A stretch of DNA of 64,000 nucleotides, from NCBI GenBank assembly GCA_016839055.1, contig JAEKNX010000016.1, forward strand, positions 1-64,000, in the 5' to 3' direction. The notes beneath the pieces were generated by a model. The model saw nothing but the letters and a program-made list of their open reading frames with translations. It had not been told where the DNA came from and did not search any database. Within the stretch, counting starts at the first letter, position 1, and every line of letters starts with the position of its first letter. Of this stretch, positions 44,070 to 52,914 are shown in pieces. The DNA is from Spirochaetales bacterium (lineage in GTDB: Bacteria > Spirochaetota > Spirochaetia > UBA9216). The position numbers were made by a program, and so were the translations under genes.

Positions 44070-44078
44070 ATCAGCCCC

Positions 44079-44816
44079 CTAATCAGTGAACTCTTTATAG
44101 TCGCGGCCTAGATAGGCCCTTTTAACATCATTATTATTAAGCAGTTCGCCGGCATCTCCCTCGATCACAAGCATTCCTGTTTCCATTACATATCCTCTGT
44201 CGGCTATCTCTAGTACGGCCCTGGCATTTTGTTCGACTATCAGTATTGTCTTTCCCCGGGCACGCAGAGTGAGGACAGCCTTGAAGATGGTTTTTACAAT
44301 AATTGGAGCAAGTCCCATTGACGGCTCATCCATCAGGAGCAGATCAGGCCCGGACATCAGTGCCCTGCCTATTGCGACCATCTGCTGTTCTCCTCCCGAA
44401 AGAGTTCCGGCCAGCTGGCTTTTCCTCGCATCCAGCACAGGAAACATTGAGTAGATCTCAGAAAGATATTCATTCGCGATTTTTTTATCACGGCGTCCAT
44501 AGAGAGTGTAAGCCCCTAGTATCAAATTTTCCCGTACGGTCATTGCCGGGAAAAGCTGCCGCCCCTCCGGGACGAGGGCGCATCCGTTAGTAACCATGTA
44601 GTCAGGTCGAGCGGTCTGTACATTTCTACCCTTAAACCGTACTTCACCTTCGGTCGGTTTCACGAGCGATGCTATTGTGTTTAGCAGTGTTGATTTTCCT
44701 GCGCCGTTTGCGCCGAGTATTGTCACAATTTCACCGGAATTTACATGAAGGCTGATGCCTTTAAGAACTTTTAGTTTATCATAGCCGGCCTCGAGGTTTT
44801 TGATTTTAAGCATCAT
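44079..44816 (-). CDS. livF: Branched-chain amino acid ABC transporter ATPase LivF
   Basis: A 245-residue ATPase: Walker A GANGAGKSTL, Q-loop, signature LSGGEQQMVAIGRAL, Walker B LLLMDEPSMGL and the EQN switch loop (IVEQNARAVLEIADRGYVMETG) characteristic of LivF rather than LivG. It overlaps livG by 11 bases and drives uptake through LivHM. Confidence 0.95.
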   Translation of the reverse strand: MMLKIKNLEAGYDKLKVLKGISLHVNSGEIVTILGANGAGKSTLLNTIASLVKPTEGEVRFKGRNVQTARPDYMVTNGCALVPEGRQLFPAMTVRENLILGAYTLYGRRDKKIANEYLSEIYSMFPVLDARKSQLAGTLSGGEQQMVAIGRALMSGPDLLLMDEPSMGLAPIIVKTIFKAVLTLRARGKTILIVEQNARAVLEIADRGYVMETGMLVIEGDAGELLNNNDVKRAYLGRDYKEFTD

Positions 44817-45573
44817 CGCCTCCGAGGTAGATTCTGATCACATCCTCATTATTCTGAATTTCCGAGGGTCTTCCCTCAGCGATCTTCACTCCAAAATCAA
44901 GGACGACTATCTCATCCGATATATCCATTACCAGGCCCATATCATGTTCGACAAGAAGGATGGTTCGGCCCTGTTTTTTCAGCTCGCTGATGTTTCTGGC
45001 CAGGCCTTCGGTTTCATGCATATTAAGTCCCGCTGCGGGTTCATCGAGAAGGAGCATAGCCGGATTGGGAGCGAGAGCTCTTGCAAGTTCTACTGAGCGC
45101 TGCTCTCCGAAAGAAAGGTTTCCGACAAAAGTATCTTTTTTATCCATGATCCCCAGCCATTCAAGAAGCGGCAGGACAGCCTCGAGTGCTTCTCTCTCTT
45201 CCCTGCGGCTTCTCTTTGTTGACAGCATTCCGGATATGAAACCTGCTTTTGCCCGCGTATGGTAGCCAAGCAGTATGTTATCTATAACAGTTAGGTTCTT
45301 GCAGACTTTCAGGTTTTGAAAGGTCCGCAGAAGTCCCTGCTGCGCGGTCATAAAGGGTTTCATTCCGGTAATAAGCTTACCGTTGAAATGCACCTCTCCT
45401 GAGCTGGGCTGAAAATATCCGGCAATCATGTTGAATATTGTTGTTTTTCCGGCTCCATTTGGACCAATTATTGCCTTGATTGTCCCTTTTTGGACGTCGA
45501 ATGAGACCGAATTAACCGCATGAAGCCCGCCGAAATGCTTGTTGAGATTCTCAATTCTCATCAGGGGGGTCAT
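44806..45573 (-). CDS. livG: Branched-chain amino acid ABC transporter ATPase LivG
   Basis: A 255-residue ATPase: Walker A GPNGAGKTTIFNMIAGYF, signature LSFGEQRSVELARAL, Walker B MLLLDEPAAGLN and the typical LivG insertion after RTFQNLKVCKNLTV. VEHDMGLVMDISDEIVVLDFG closes the family pattern. Forms the nucleotide-binding heterodimer with LivF. Overlaps livM by four bases. Confidence 0.95.
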   Translation of the reverse strand: MTPLMRIENLNKHFGGLHAVNSVSFDVQKGTIKAIIGPNGAGKTTIFNMIAGYFQPSSGEVHFNGKLITGMKPFMTAQQGLLRTFQNLKVCKNLTVIDNILLGYHTRAKAGFISGMLSTKRSRREEREALEAVLPLLEWLGIMDKKDTFVGNLSFGEQRSVELARALAPNPAMLLLDEPAAGLNMHETEGLARNISELKKQGRTILLVEHDMGLVMDISDEIVVLDFGVKIAEGRPSEIQNNEDVIRIYLGGDDA

Positions 45574-46625
45574 TTTTTTCCCCTAAATAGAGTTTTAATA
45601 CTGTAGAAGACTTCTTTCCTTATAAATCCGTCAGGCATGAACATCATCATTAAAACGAGTATTATTCCGAAAACCGCATCGTCGAAGTGACCGAAGACCC
45701 CGCGGAGTGAGAGGAAATTAAGCAGCATTCCCATTATAAGGGTTCCCCAGATATTTGCCATTCCGCCGACCGCGACTATAGAGACGTAGCGCACCGATTT
45801 TATGACGCTTGATTCAGACGGACCGATTCCGCCGTTATAGTGGGTCATGAAGAAGCCCGCGACTGCCGCGAGGACGGCGCCGATTATAAAAACCGCGGTT
45901 TTGCAGCGGGCGGTGTTTACTCCCATTGCGTCGGCGGCATCCTCACTTCCATGAAGGGCCTTGAGCGCTCTTCCTGCTCTTGAATTTATCAGGTTTATAA
46001 GCAAAATCAGCGCGATGATGACGACAAGCCAGGCAAAATAATAATTACCGACCCTGAACCCGACCTTCCCGCTTATTTCAAAGCCGGGAAACATCTTAAA
46101 CGGCGGAACGTTTGATATTCCGTCAGCCTCACCGAATATTTTGGTACCTACCACAATCCTGTTCACTATAATTCCGAATCCCATTGTAGCCATTCCGAGA
46201 TAGTGTCCCCTGAGTTTCAGCACCGGAACGCCAAGCCCCCATGCCGTAAGGCCGGCTATGAGAATTGCCGCGATCAAGGCTGCCCATGGCGAGAGGTAGA
46301 TAACTGTATCGCCATAGATGGTTTGTCTTGTAAGCAGCAGGCCCAGGCTGTCGAAAAAGCTGAAAACCGATGTTCCGGTTCTGGCTGAAAAATCGATTGT
46401 TGAAAGGACTGCCGTTGTATAACCGCCTATCGCGAAGAAGCCTGCCTGGCCCAGTGATATCTGACCGGCATAACCCATGACCATGCAGAGCCCGAGGGCG
46501 GCTATGACATACCATGTAGACATAGTCAGTTGGGTCAGGAGAAAGCCCTTGCCGGTTATAAGCGTTAGCAGCTGAATTATTATTACAGTTCCTGCAAGAA
46601 GCATGACTGGAAGGTATTTTTTCAT
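45570..46625 (-). CDS. livM: Branched-chain amino acid ABC permease LivM
   Basis: A 351-residue permease with about nine to ten membrane segments and family markers MGYAGQISLGQAGFFAIGGYT, LRGHYLGMATMGFG, GRALKALHGSEDAADAMGVN and TLIMGMLLNFLSLRG. Pairs with LivH. Its start codon overlaps the last base of livH. Confidence 0.95.
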   Translation of the reverse strand: MKKYLPVMLLAGTVIIIQLLTLITGKGFLLTQLTMSTWYVIAALGLCMVMGYAGQISLGQAGFFAIGGYTTAVLSTIDFSARTGTSVFSFFDSLGLLLTRQTIYGDTVIYLSPWAALIAAILIAGLTAWGLGVPVLKLRGHYLGMATMGFGIIVNRIVVGTKIFGEADGISNVPPFKMFPGFEISGKVGFRVGNYYFAWLVVIIALILLINLINSRAGRALKALHGSEDAADAMGVNTARCKTAVFIIGAVLAAVAGFFMTHYNGGIGPSESSVIKSVRYVSIVAVGGMANIWGTLIMGMLLNFLSLRGVFGHFDDAVFGIILVLMMMFMPDGFIRKEVFYSIKTLFRGKK

Positions 46626-47515
46626 TAATAATCCTTCAGAGCCGAGGCCGAGCGTGAGCCGAAGAGGCCGGAAGGCCTGGCTACAAGAACAATGAGCAGA
46701 ATGATGATTGAGATAACATCCTTATAAGCCATAGGCAGGATGCTGATGCTGAATGCCTCGATTAAACCCAAAAGGATGCCCGCGGCGACGGCGGACATCG
46801 GGTTTCCGAGGCCTCCGAGGATGGCGACTGTAAATCCTTTAATTGCTAAATCTGAGCCCATGGCGTAGTGAGTCTGGGTAAGAGGCGATACCACGCAGCC
46901 TCCGAGCGCTCCTATACCGGCTGAAACCATGAAAGACAGGCTGACCATCCTGTCAGTTCTTATCCCGCAGAGTTTTGCCGCCGTAGGATTTTCCGAGCAG
47001 GCGCGCATGGCCTGGCCGGTAAGGGTGAATTTTAGGAAGAAATACAATCCGGCAGTAAGAACGAGGGTCACGCCAAGAACCCACAGCACCTGCGGTGATA
47101 TTCTTGCCCCGAGAATGTTTACCGAAGATATCTCGTTTCCGGTAAAGAAACGGAGGGCTCTTATCTGTTCATCCCAGATTGAGAGGGCGAATTCACGGAT
47201 CAGAATTGATAATCCGATGGTGATTACTATCATTCCAAGAACCGAGGTCTTGCGCATACGCCGGATGAATACATTTTCAATCAGACCGCCTATGGCGGCT
47301 GTAATTAAAATGGCCGCAATAATAGCCGGCAGAAGCGGCATGAAGTTTGAAAATGTGTAGGCTATCATCCCGCCGAGCATCACAAACTCGCCCTGGGCGA
47401 AGTTTATGATGCCGGTGGAGTTGTAGATTATGTTATAGCCGATGGCCACAAAGGCATAAATACTTCCTACCGTGATGCCTGAAAATATGTACTGTAGAAT
47501 CTGGTTTAAAGCCAT
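46625..47515 (-). CDS. livH: Branched-chain amino acid ABC permease LivH
   Basis: A 296-residue permease with eight hydrophobic segments and typical motifs GSIYAFVAIGYNIIYNSTGIINFAQGEF, MRACSENPTAAKLCGI and GGLGNPMSAVAAGILLGLIEA (given here in parts: IINFAQGEFVMLGG; ENPTAAKLCGIRTDR). Pairs with LivM. It lies 17 bases after livJ. Confidence 0.95.
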   Translation of the reverse strand: MALNQILQYIFSGITVGSIYAFVAIGYNIIYNSTGIINFAQGEFVMLGGMIAYTFSNFMPLLPAIIAAILITAAIGGLIENVFIRRMRKTSVLGMIVITIGLSILIREFALSIWDEQIRALRFFTGNEISSVNILGARISPQVLWVLGVTLVLTAGLYFFLKFTLTGQAMRACSENPTAAKLCGIRTDRMVSLSFMVSAGIGALGGCVVSPLTQTHYAMGSDLAIKGFTVAILGGLGNPMSAVAAGILLGLIEAFSISILPMAYKDVISIIILLIVLVARPSGLFGSRSASALKDY

Positions 47516-47532
47516 CGAACTATAATTCCCTT

Positions 47533-48681
47533 TTACTTGTAAAGATCGAATTGTCCGTTTTTTACTGTGAGCATCTCACATGAAGACATATTAAGGCCGT
47601 TATGGTCAGTTGCCGACATGTTGAACACGCCGCTTGCCCCGGCAAATCCGCTGATTGACTCGAGAGCATCACGAAGTCCGTTTCGATCCATGCTTTTTGC
47701 GTTTTTAAGAGCCTGGGCAATAAGCATCACCGCGTCATAGGCATATCCGCCAAAGCCGGAAACCGGTTCGTTGAATTTCTGCTCATAAGCGGTCTTATAA
47801 GCAACAAGAACTTTTTTCTGTGGATGAGAATCAGGCAGTTTTTCGGCTACAAGCAGCTGACCGGCTGGGAATATGATTCCTTCGGCTGCTGCGCCAGCGG
47901 CCTCGGCATATTTAATATTTCCGAAACCGTGGCTCTGGAATAATGGTATTTCCATGCCGAGCTGTTTCATGTTTTTGGGTACTATCGACTGAGCCGGGAC
48001 TATCGACCAGTTTACTATGGCTTCAATATCTCTGGCGTTCAGTTTTGTGAGAACGGCGGTAAGGTCGGTTGAGGCTTTGTCGTAGGATTCTTTCGCGGCA
48101 ATTTCAATGCCGAAGTCCGGAGCATACTTTTCAAGCTGACCGAGTCCCGCGTTTCCAAAGCCTGTGTTAGCACCTATAATACCGATCTTTGTAATTCCCA
48201 TTTCATTCATTGTGGTGAAGATCCACTTTGCAACATAACTGTCTTTCTGAGGAGTCTTGAATACGTAACTTGCTACGGGATCAACAATTGCTTCGGCGGC
48301 GGCACAGGATAAGAGGGGAGTGCCGTATGACTGGCAGAGATCTTTTATCTGCATGGTCTCACCGCTTGTACTCGGTCCTATGATGGCAATAACTTTATCT
48401 TCTTCAATAAGTTGTTTGGCGAATGAAATGGCCTTTTCAGGGTTTGCGGCAGTGTCTTTTATAATCAGTTCTATTTTTTTACCATTAATTCCGCCGGCAG
48501 CATTTATGTTTTCGACAACCATTTCAGCTGTCTTGGCCTCAGGCGCCCCGAGAAATGATGCTCCGCCGGTTACGGCAAATAAGGCTCCTATTTTAATGGT
48601 TTCTTCCTCTTTCGTGCAGCCGGTGAGCATGGCTGAGGCAATGAGAGTGAGAACAAGAAGGCCTTTTAGTATTTTATTCAT
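47533..48681 (-). CDS. livJ: Branched-chain amino acid ABC substrate-binding lipoprotein LivJ
   Basis: A 382-residue periplasmic-type binding protein with lipobox AMLTGC near residues 18-23, so it is anchored to the membrane. Type I periplasmic-binding fold: TIKIGALFAVTGGASFLG, IIGPSTSGETMQIKDL, GFGNAGLGQLEKYAPDFG and GGYAYDAVMLIAQAL. Likely ligands are leucine, isoleucine or valine, but aromatic acids are possible given the PaaK gene in the operon. Start ATG 48681 follows GGAGGG; the longer frame runs through the operator region. Confidence 0.92.
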   Translation of the reverse strand: MNKILKGLLVLTLIASAMLTGCTKEEETIKIGALFAVTGGASFLGAPEAKTAEMVVENINAAGGINGKKIELIIKDTAANPEKAISFAKQLIEEDKVIAIIGPSTSGETMQIKDLCQSYGTPLLSCAAAEAIVDPVASYVFKTPQKDSYVAKWIFTTMNEMGITKIGIIGANTGFGNAGLGQLEKYAPDFGIEIAAKESYDKASTDLTAVLTKLNARDIEAIVNWSIVPAQSIVPKNMKQLGMEIPLFQSHGFGNIKYAEAAGAAAEGIIFPAGQLLVAEKLPDSHPQKKVLVAYKTAYEQKFNEPVSGFGGYAYDAVMLIAQALKNAKSMDRNGLRDALESISGFAGASGVFNMSATDHNGLNMSSCEMLTVKNGQFDLYK

Positions 48682-48699
48682 TTTTCCCTCCGATAGATA

Positions 48700-48755
48700 A
48701 CCGACTATATGGTCGGAAATGGACCGCACAGTACATGACTGACTGGTTAGTCGGT
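48700..48755 (-). promoter_or_regulatory. Paired TetR-type operators upstream of the liv-paaK operon
   Basis: Two palindromes of identical design lie 20 bp apart: ACCGACTATATGGTCGGA (48700-48717) and ACTGACTGGTTAGTCGGT (48738-48755). Both fit ACYGAC-N6-GTCGGW. TetR-family regulators of CoA-ester and amino acid catabolism bind palindromes of this ACCGAC/GTCGGT kind. The first is 18 bases ahead of the livJ start codon, within the untranslated leader. The regulator gene is not identified. Confidence 0.65.
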
Positions 48756-48836
48756 TTGTAGACTGTACAATACAAAAACGAGAGGGTCAAGGATAAAAGA
48801 AAAAGTTGCTCTTATTTACAGAAACACCTTTCCGGT

Positions 48837-50270
48837 TCAGGCCGTGTCAATTTTTATCATATTAGCGGCCTTGCTTTTCAGAAGCGGAATTCCTGTTGTA
48901 TAGACTACCTTGTCTCCGGGGCGGAGATATCCAAGTTCGAGTGCCGTTTTTTTTGCCAGACGGAGAGTTGAGTCGGTATCACCGAGCTCGCCGATGAGCT
49001 CACCTTGAACACCCCACACGATGTTGAGTGATCTAATGGTTTCCTCATTCTGAGAGAAAGCTATGATCGGAATATCGGGACGGTATTTAGAAAGGAGTCT
49101 CGCTGTCCTTCCTGATTTGGTAATAGTAATAATCGCCTTTGCTCCGGCTTCCTGGGCCATTATACAGGCTGAACGGCAGATGTTTTCTTCATCGGTAATA
49201 TCTATGCCGCCGCGCCGGATTTTCACGAAATCGGATGATAGCGCGTGTTTTTCCGATGATCTGATTATCTGCTCCATCGTTCTGACGGCATTAAGCGGAT
49301 ACTTGCCTACTGATGTCTCACCGCTGAGCATTACAGCGTCAGTGCCGTCAAAGACGGCGTTTGCCACATCACTTGCTTCGGCCCGGGTAGGCCTCGGGTT
49401 CGTTATCATTGATTCGAGCATCTGGGTAGCGGTGATGACGGGTTTGTTAGCTTCAATGCATTTATTGATGATCATCTTCTGAAGCACCGGGACATCCTGA
49501 GGCGGCATCTCAACTCCCAGATCACCCCTTGCTACCATTATCATATCGGTTTCTTCAATAATGGCATCTATATTATCTATCGCTTCGGGTTTTTCTATCT
49601 TAGCTATGATGGGAAGTGATTTTCCTCTTTCTTTCAGCAGCCAGCGCAGTTCCCTTATGTCGTCACGGCTGCGGACAAATGAGAGCGCGACGAAGTCTAT
49701 ATCCTGGGTCACTATGAAGTCCAGGTCACTCCGGTCTTTCTGGGTGATGGCCGAGACGCTTATGTTGACATTCGGAAGGTTCATTCCCTTCCGGGATTTA
49801 ACCGTGCCGCCGTCTATGACCTCACAGAGAACATCCTCTCCCTGGCTTTCCCTGACGCTGACCTGAAGAAGGCCGTCGTCCATCAGGATTCTGTCGCCGG
49901 GTTTGACATCGGAGGCAAGGTTAGTATAATCGGTTGGAATCATCTTATTTACGCCCTTGTAGGCGGCGGGGTTCGCCGATATCACTATTGTTTCGCCTGC
50001 TTCTATTTCAATGGGAGTCTCAAGAACACCGAGCCTTATCTTGGGGCCGCAGAGATCGGCGAGGATGGCGATAGGCCAGTCAGTTTTTTTTGAGGCCTCT
50101 CTTATTATTCTGATGTTCTCAGCGTGCTCCCCATGAGAGCCGTGACTGAAATTAAGCCGGGCGACATCCATCCCCGCATGAAGAAGCTTTTCCATCATAT
50201 CCTGTGAATTTACGGCTGGACCAATTGTCCCGATTATTTTTGTTTTTGCAAAATCAGTGTCTCTTTTCAT
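48837..50270 (-). CDS. pyk: Pyruvate kinase
   Basis: A 477-residue glycolytic enzyme making ATP and pyruvate from PEP. Motifs: TIGPAVNSQDMMEKLLHAG, ARLNFSHGSHGEH, IAKIEKPEAIDNID with the catalytic lysine, MVARGDLGVEMP metal site, ITATQMLESMITNPRPTRAE and the C-terminal allosteric domain (residues about 350-477). Promoter TTGCAT (50303-50308 complement)-17-TACAAT (50280-50285 complement) leaves only two or three untranslated bases, and no ribosome site is visible, so the message is probably leaderless. Its transcription runs towards the liv operon. Confidence 0.94.
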   Translation of the reverse strand: MKRDTDFAKTKIIGTIGPAVNSQDMMEKLLHAGMDVARLNFSHGSHGEHAENIRIIREASKKTDWPIAILADLCGPKIRLGVLETPIEIEAGETIVISANPAAYKGVNKMIPTDYTNLASDVKPGDRILMDDGLLQVSVRESQGEDVLCEVIDGGTVKSRKGMNLPNVNISVSAITQKDRSDLDFIVTQDIDFVALSFVRSRDDIRELRWLLKERGKSLPIIAKIEKPEAIDNIDAIIEETDMIMVARGDLGVEMPPQDVPVLQKMIINKCIEANKPVITATQMLESMITNPRPTRAEASDVANAVFDGTDAVMLSGETSVGKYPLNAVRTMEQIIRSSEKHALSSDFVKIRRGGIDITDEENICRSACIMAQEAGAKAIITITKSGRTARLLSKYRPDIPIIAFSQNEETIRSLNIVWGVQGELIGELGDTDSTLRLAKKTALELGYLRPGDKVVYTTGIPLLKSKAANMIKIDTA

Positions 50271-50279
50271 AATAGTGAT

Positions 50280-50308
50280 ATTGTAAGTGATTCTTAAGGA
50301 TAATGCAA
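50280..50308 (-). promoter_or_regulatory. Promoter of pyk, leaderless layout
   Basis: On the minus strand TTGCAT, 17 bp, TACAAT; nine bases separate the -10 box from the ATG. A CGCCG-11-CGGCG hairpin with five following T (minus strand, 50330-50355) stands just upstream and may insulate the gene from read-through. Confidence 0.6.
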
Positions 50309-50497
50309 AAAAATGATTAATTTTCTATTAAAAACGCCGCTGTTGAAAATCGGCGGATACACTGAAATTATTAATGTTTCCGGCGGAATATATGTAATTT
50401 ACCCGAATTGGCCGGACGGAACTGGAATATACGGAGCTGTCTCAGATATGCCTTCCACAGTAATGCCTTCTGATACATAATGTGGTAAGATTGTTGT

Positions 50498-51187
50498 ATG
50501 AAGAAAATTAGGAACATAAGACTATTTCTCATTATATTCTGTCTTGTCTCACTACCGGCGGCTTCCGTGTCGGCCCAGGACGGCGGGTGGGACACCAATC
50601 TTCTCGATACCGCCCGGGGAGCCGACTATCTCTCGGAGATCGAGAAGGATATTATCCTTGAACTCAACAAGGTCAGAACAAAGCCAGCTCTTTATGCCTC
50701 TGAGTACATTGAACCGCGTAAATCCGCCTTCTCAGGACGAATTTATAGGGTCAGCGGCCAGATAGATCTGATGACCAATGAGGGTGTATCGGCGGTAAGT
50801 GAATGCCTGCGTGTCCTCGGTAAGGCTGCGGCTGTCGGAATTCTACGGCCGTCCATAGCTCTTTCGTCAGCCACCTCTGATCATCGTAATGATCAGGGCG
50901 AAACCGGCCGGACTGGTCACGACGGGAGTGATAAGTCGAGCCTCAAGAATAGAATTGAGCGCTACGGAGAATGGGATATATACATAGGAGAAAATATCAC
51001 CTATGGCCCTGAGTCGGCGAGGGAAGTTGTTGTTCAGCTCCTAATTGATGACGGGGTCAGTTCCCGGGGACACCGAAAGAATATAATGAACAGGGTATTC
51101 AATTACGCAGGGACGGCCTACGGAACCCATCCTCTCTATGGCTATATGTGTGTGATGGATTTTGCCGGAGCCATTATCGACCGATGA
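50498..51187 (+). CDS. Secreted CAP/SCP-domain protein
   Basis: A 229-residue protein with a clear signal peptide (basic MKKIRNIR, hydrophobic core, cleavage after VSAQ near residue 27). The rest is a CAP (CRISP/antigen 5/PR-1) domain: LELNKVRTKPALYA, SDHRNDQGETGRTGHDGSD, RIERYGEWDIYIGENITYG and SRGHRKNIMNRVFNYAGTAYG with the conserved histidines and glutamates. CAP proteins are extracellular; some bacterial ones bind lipids or act in cell-envelope stress, and the biochemical role here is unknown. Confidence 0.88.
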   Translation: MKKIRNIRLFLIIFCLVSLPAASVSAQDGGWDTNLLDTARGADYLSEIEKDIILELNKVRTKPALYASEYIEPRKSAFSGRIYRVSGQIDLMTNEGVSAVSECLRVLGKAAAVGILRPSIALSSATSDHRNDQGETGRTGHDGSDKSSLKNRIERYGEWDIYIGENITYGPESAREVVVQLLIDDGVSSRGHRKNIMNRVFNYAGTAYGTHPLYGYMCVMDFAGAIIDR

Positions 51188-51751
51188 ACTATTGGCCGAA
51201 CCGACGCCAAGCTATCGGCCTGTATTGACATTTATGCCGGGAAACTGGGTGAACACTCGGAGGCTCTACCTGCGCAATCAGCGTCGAGCTTGCGCTCGCC
51301 GGAGCACGGAAGATTAACATTGTAAACCGTACCTCCGGTCGCGGAATCGGGCTTGTTAAGCTTATCAACGAAAAAAAAGAGTCGGAAGCCGTCCTGACGG
51401 TCTGGGAATCAGAATGAAAGGTGTCGGAGACGGCGGATGTACTCATGAACGCGACTTCAATAGGTTTTTAAAATGTGGAACGGGACTGAGCCGCCGGTAA
51501 GCAGGATGACTAGGCAACGGCTTGAGCTTAAATAACGTACCCAGATTTGGAAGGTCAGCGAGAAACCAGCTTTTACATAAGCAATCGTTGTCGTCATCAG
51601 CAAGGTGAGAGTGTGAAAGTTTTCCCGCTTTCCTCCATATAGTAACTCCGGCAGAAATATTCAATTGCCAAATCGAAATTTCCATCGTTAAATGATAGTT
51701 AGCCTACTAAGCGACGCTTGGTAAAATTCATGCTACTAATCAGGAAGAAAA
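51188..51751. other. Region of gene decay between CAP protein and esterase genes
   Basis: About 560 bases with no intact gene. The first half holds the shikimate dehydrogenase fragment. In the second half (51472-51720) no recognisable product is seen in any frame. The esterase promoter and its AGGAAG ribosome site are at the right end. Confidence 0.6.
51253..51471 (+). pseudogene. aroE: Fragment of shikimate dehydrogenase
   Basis: One reading frame keeps the centre of shikimate 5-dehydrogenase: GGSTCAISVELALAGARK, then KINIVNRTSGRGIGLVKLIN, and, past an in-frame TGA at about 51415, ETADVLMNATSIGF. These are the NADP-binding glycine loop, the NRT phosphate-binding segment and the NATSIG motif of the family. 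The N-terminal substrate domain and the C-terminus are missing or scrambled, and there are upstream stops. It is a decayed remnant, not a working gene. Confidence 0.75.
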
Positions 51752-52507
51752 ATGAAGGATAATACAAAGGTTCTAAAAAGCGCACTGCCGCTATATCTCG
51801 AGGGCGACAATAAAAAGGCCGTTCTGGTGCTCCATGGTTACAACGGATATGCCGGGGAGATGTACGAGCTTGCCCGCCGAATTCACGGAGAAGGGTATAC
51901 TGTCTCGGTTCCGAGACTTCCGGGCCATGGGACAAACGGAGCTGACTTCAGAAAGACAAACCATAGAGACTGGCACAGTCATGCCGTAAACGAGTATCTG
52001 AACCTGAAGAGCAGATTTGATTCGGTCTCGGTTACCGGTCTTTCGATGGGCGGAGTTCTTTCTCTGCTGCTTGCAGAGCAGTTCAGCCCGGAGAAAATTA
52101 TTCTTCTTGCCCCTGCCATGTCTGTTTCAAACAGAATTTTCTATCTTTCTCCAATACTTAGAATTTTTATCAGGAAGATAAAACGAAATTGGGAGCCTCG
52201 TCCCTCTGACGATGATGACCGTAGGTTTATGGGAAAGGAGTACTGGAGTTATTTCTTTGCCTCAAATATAGCATCTCTTTTGAAGTTGATTCGAAAAGCC
52301 CAGAAGAGTCTTGGAGCTATAGAATGCCCTGTATATATAATACTGTCCGAGAAAGATGGATGGATATCACTCGATTCGGGTGACCTGATACAGAAGGGGC
52401 TTAACGTGCCTTTCCGGAAGGTTGTCCTCAAGAACAGTCCTCATGTGATAGTTGAGGGCCCTGAAAAAGAAACTGTATTTGAAAATGTCTGTAATTGGCT
52501 TAAATAA
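51752..52507 (+). CDS. Alpha/beta hydrolase, carboxylesterase or monoacylglycerol lipase type
   Basis: A 251-residue serine hydrolase without signal peptide. VLVLHGYNGYAGEMYELARRI starts the fold (oxyanion HG), the nucleophile is in TGLSMGGVLSLLLA (about S94), the aspartate in LSEKDGWISLDSG (about D198) and the histidine in NSPHVIVEGPEKE (about H231). This is close to the thermostable esterase Est30 and bacterial monoacylglycerol lipases, which share the short lid. It hydrolyses small acyl esters in the cytoplasm. Confidence 0.88.
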   Translation: MKDNTKVLKSALPLYLEGDNKKAVLVLHGYNGYAGEMYELARRIHGEGYTVSVPRLPGHGTNGADFRKTNHRDWHSHAVNEYLNLKSRFDSVSVTGLSMGGVLSLLLAEQFSPEKIILLAPAMSVSNRIFYLSPILRIFIRKIKRNWEPRPSDDDDRRFMGKEYWSYFFASNIASLLKLIRKAQKSLGAIECPVYIILSEKDGWISLDSGDLIQKGLNVPFRKVVLKNSPHVIVEGPEKETVFENVCNWLK

Positions 52508-52531
52508 GGATAAATAATAAGTAATACAAGT

Positions 52532-52633
52532 GTGAAAATTGAAACTCTCCCTTTTAGTGAGAAGGTTCTCTATGTCCTGGGACCGCTCGGCTGGTCGCTG
52601 GGATTATTTGCGGTTTTGAACCTTCAATGCTAA
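52532..52633 (+). pseudogene. N-terminal fragment of a glycoside-pentoside-hexuronide symporter
   Basis: From GTG 52532, 33 codons read LPFSEKVLYVLGPLGWSLG then LFAVLNLQC and stop. The pattern LPF-x-EK-x-x-Y-x-LG-x-x-GWSL is the start of GPH-family (MelB-like) sugar:cation symporters, which run to about 450 residues. Nothing of the remaining protein follows. Assignment rests on one short segment, so it is tentative. Confidence 0.45.
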
Positions 52634-52668
52634 CCGGAGAGTCCTCGAAATCCTGACGGAAGCGTTCA

Positions 52669-52914
52669 TTCTGTTTTAACCGTCGATGATTGTTTCGGCC
52701 TTGTCAGGGTCTGCTGAATAGAACTATCCATGAGCAGAGCCTTAGCCTTTCTCCTGCTGTATTTTTTATTCCAGTAGCGTGAGCGCCTCAGTTTCTTCCT
52801 CTGCTCCGGAGTAAGAACTATTTCGAAATGATCATAGATCAGGTTTAGGTGATGATGAAAGCTCTCAACCCTCCGGGTACTTCGATCTCCGTTCTTGTGT
52901 TTGTTGTAGATTTT
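52669..52914 (-). other. Unassigned open segment, possible gene remnant
   Basis: Eighty-two codons open between stops on the minus strand, rich in Arg, Lys and His: NGDRSTRRVESFHHHLNLIY, DHFEIVLTPEQRKKLRRSRYWNKK and a basic tail. There is no ATG near the beginning and no ribosome site. The composition hints at a nucleic-acid-binding protein tail, for example from a transposon or phage gene, but I do not recognise it. Confidence 0.3.

Noticed and set aside
50330-50355. Attenuator in a pyk leader
   Set aside because: A good promoter lies between the hairpin and the pyk start, so the hairpin is outside the expected transcript.
51189-51446. Minus-strand 85-codon frame over the gap after the CAP gene
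   Set aside because: It is the antisense of the shikimate dehydrogenase fragment, whose + frame has recognisable motifs.
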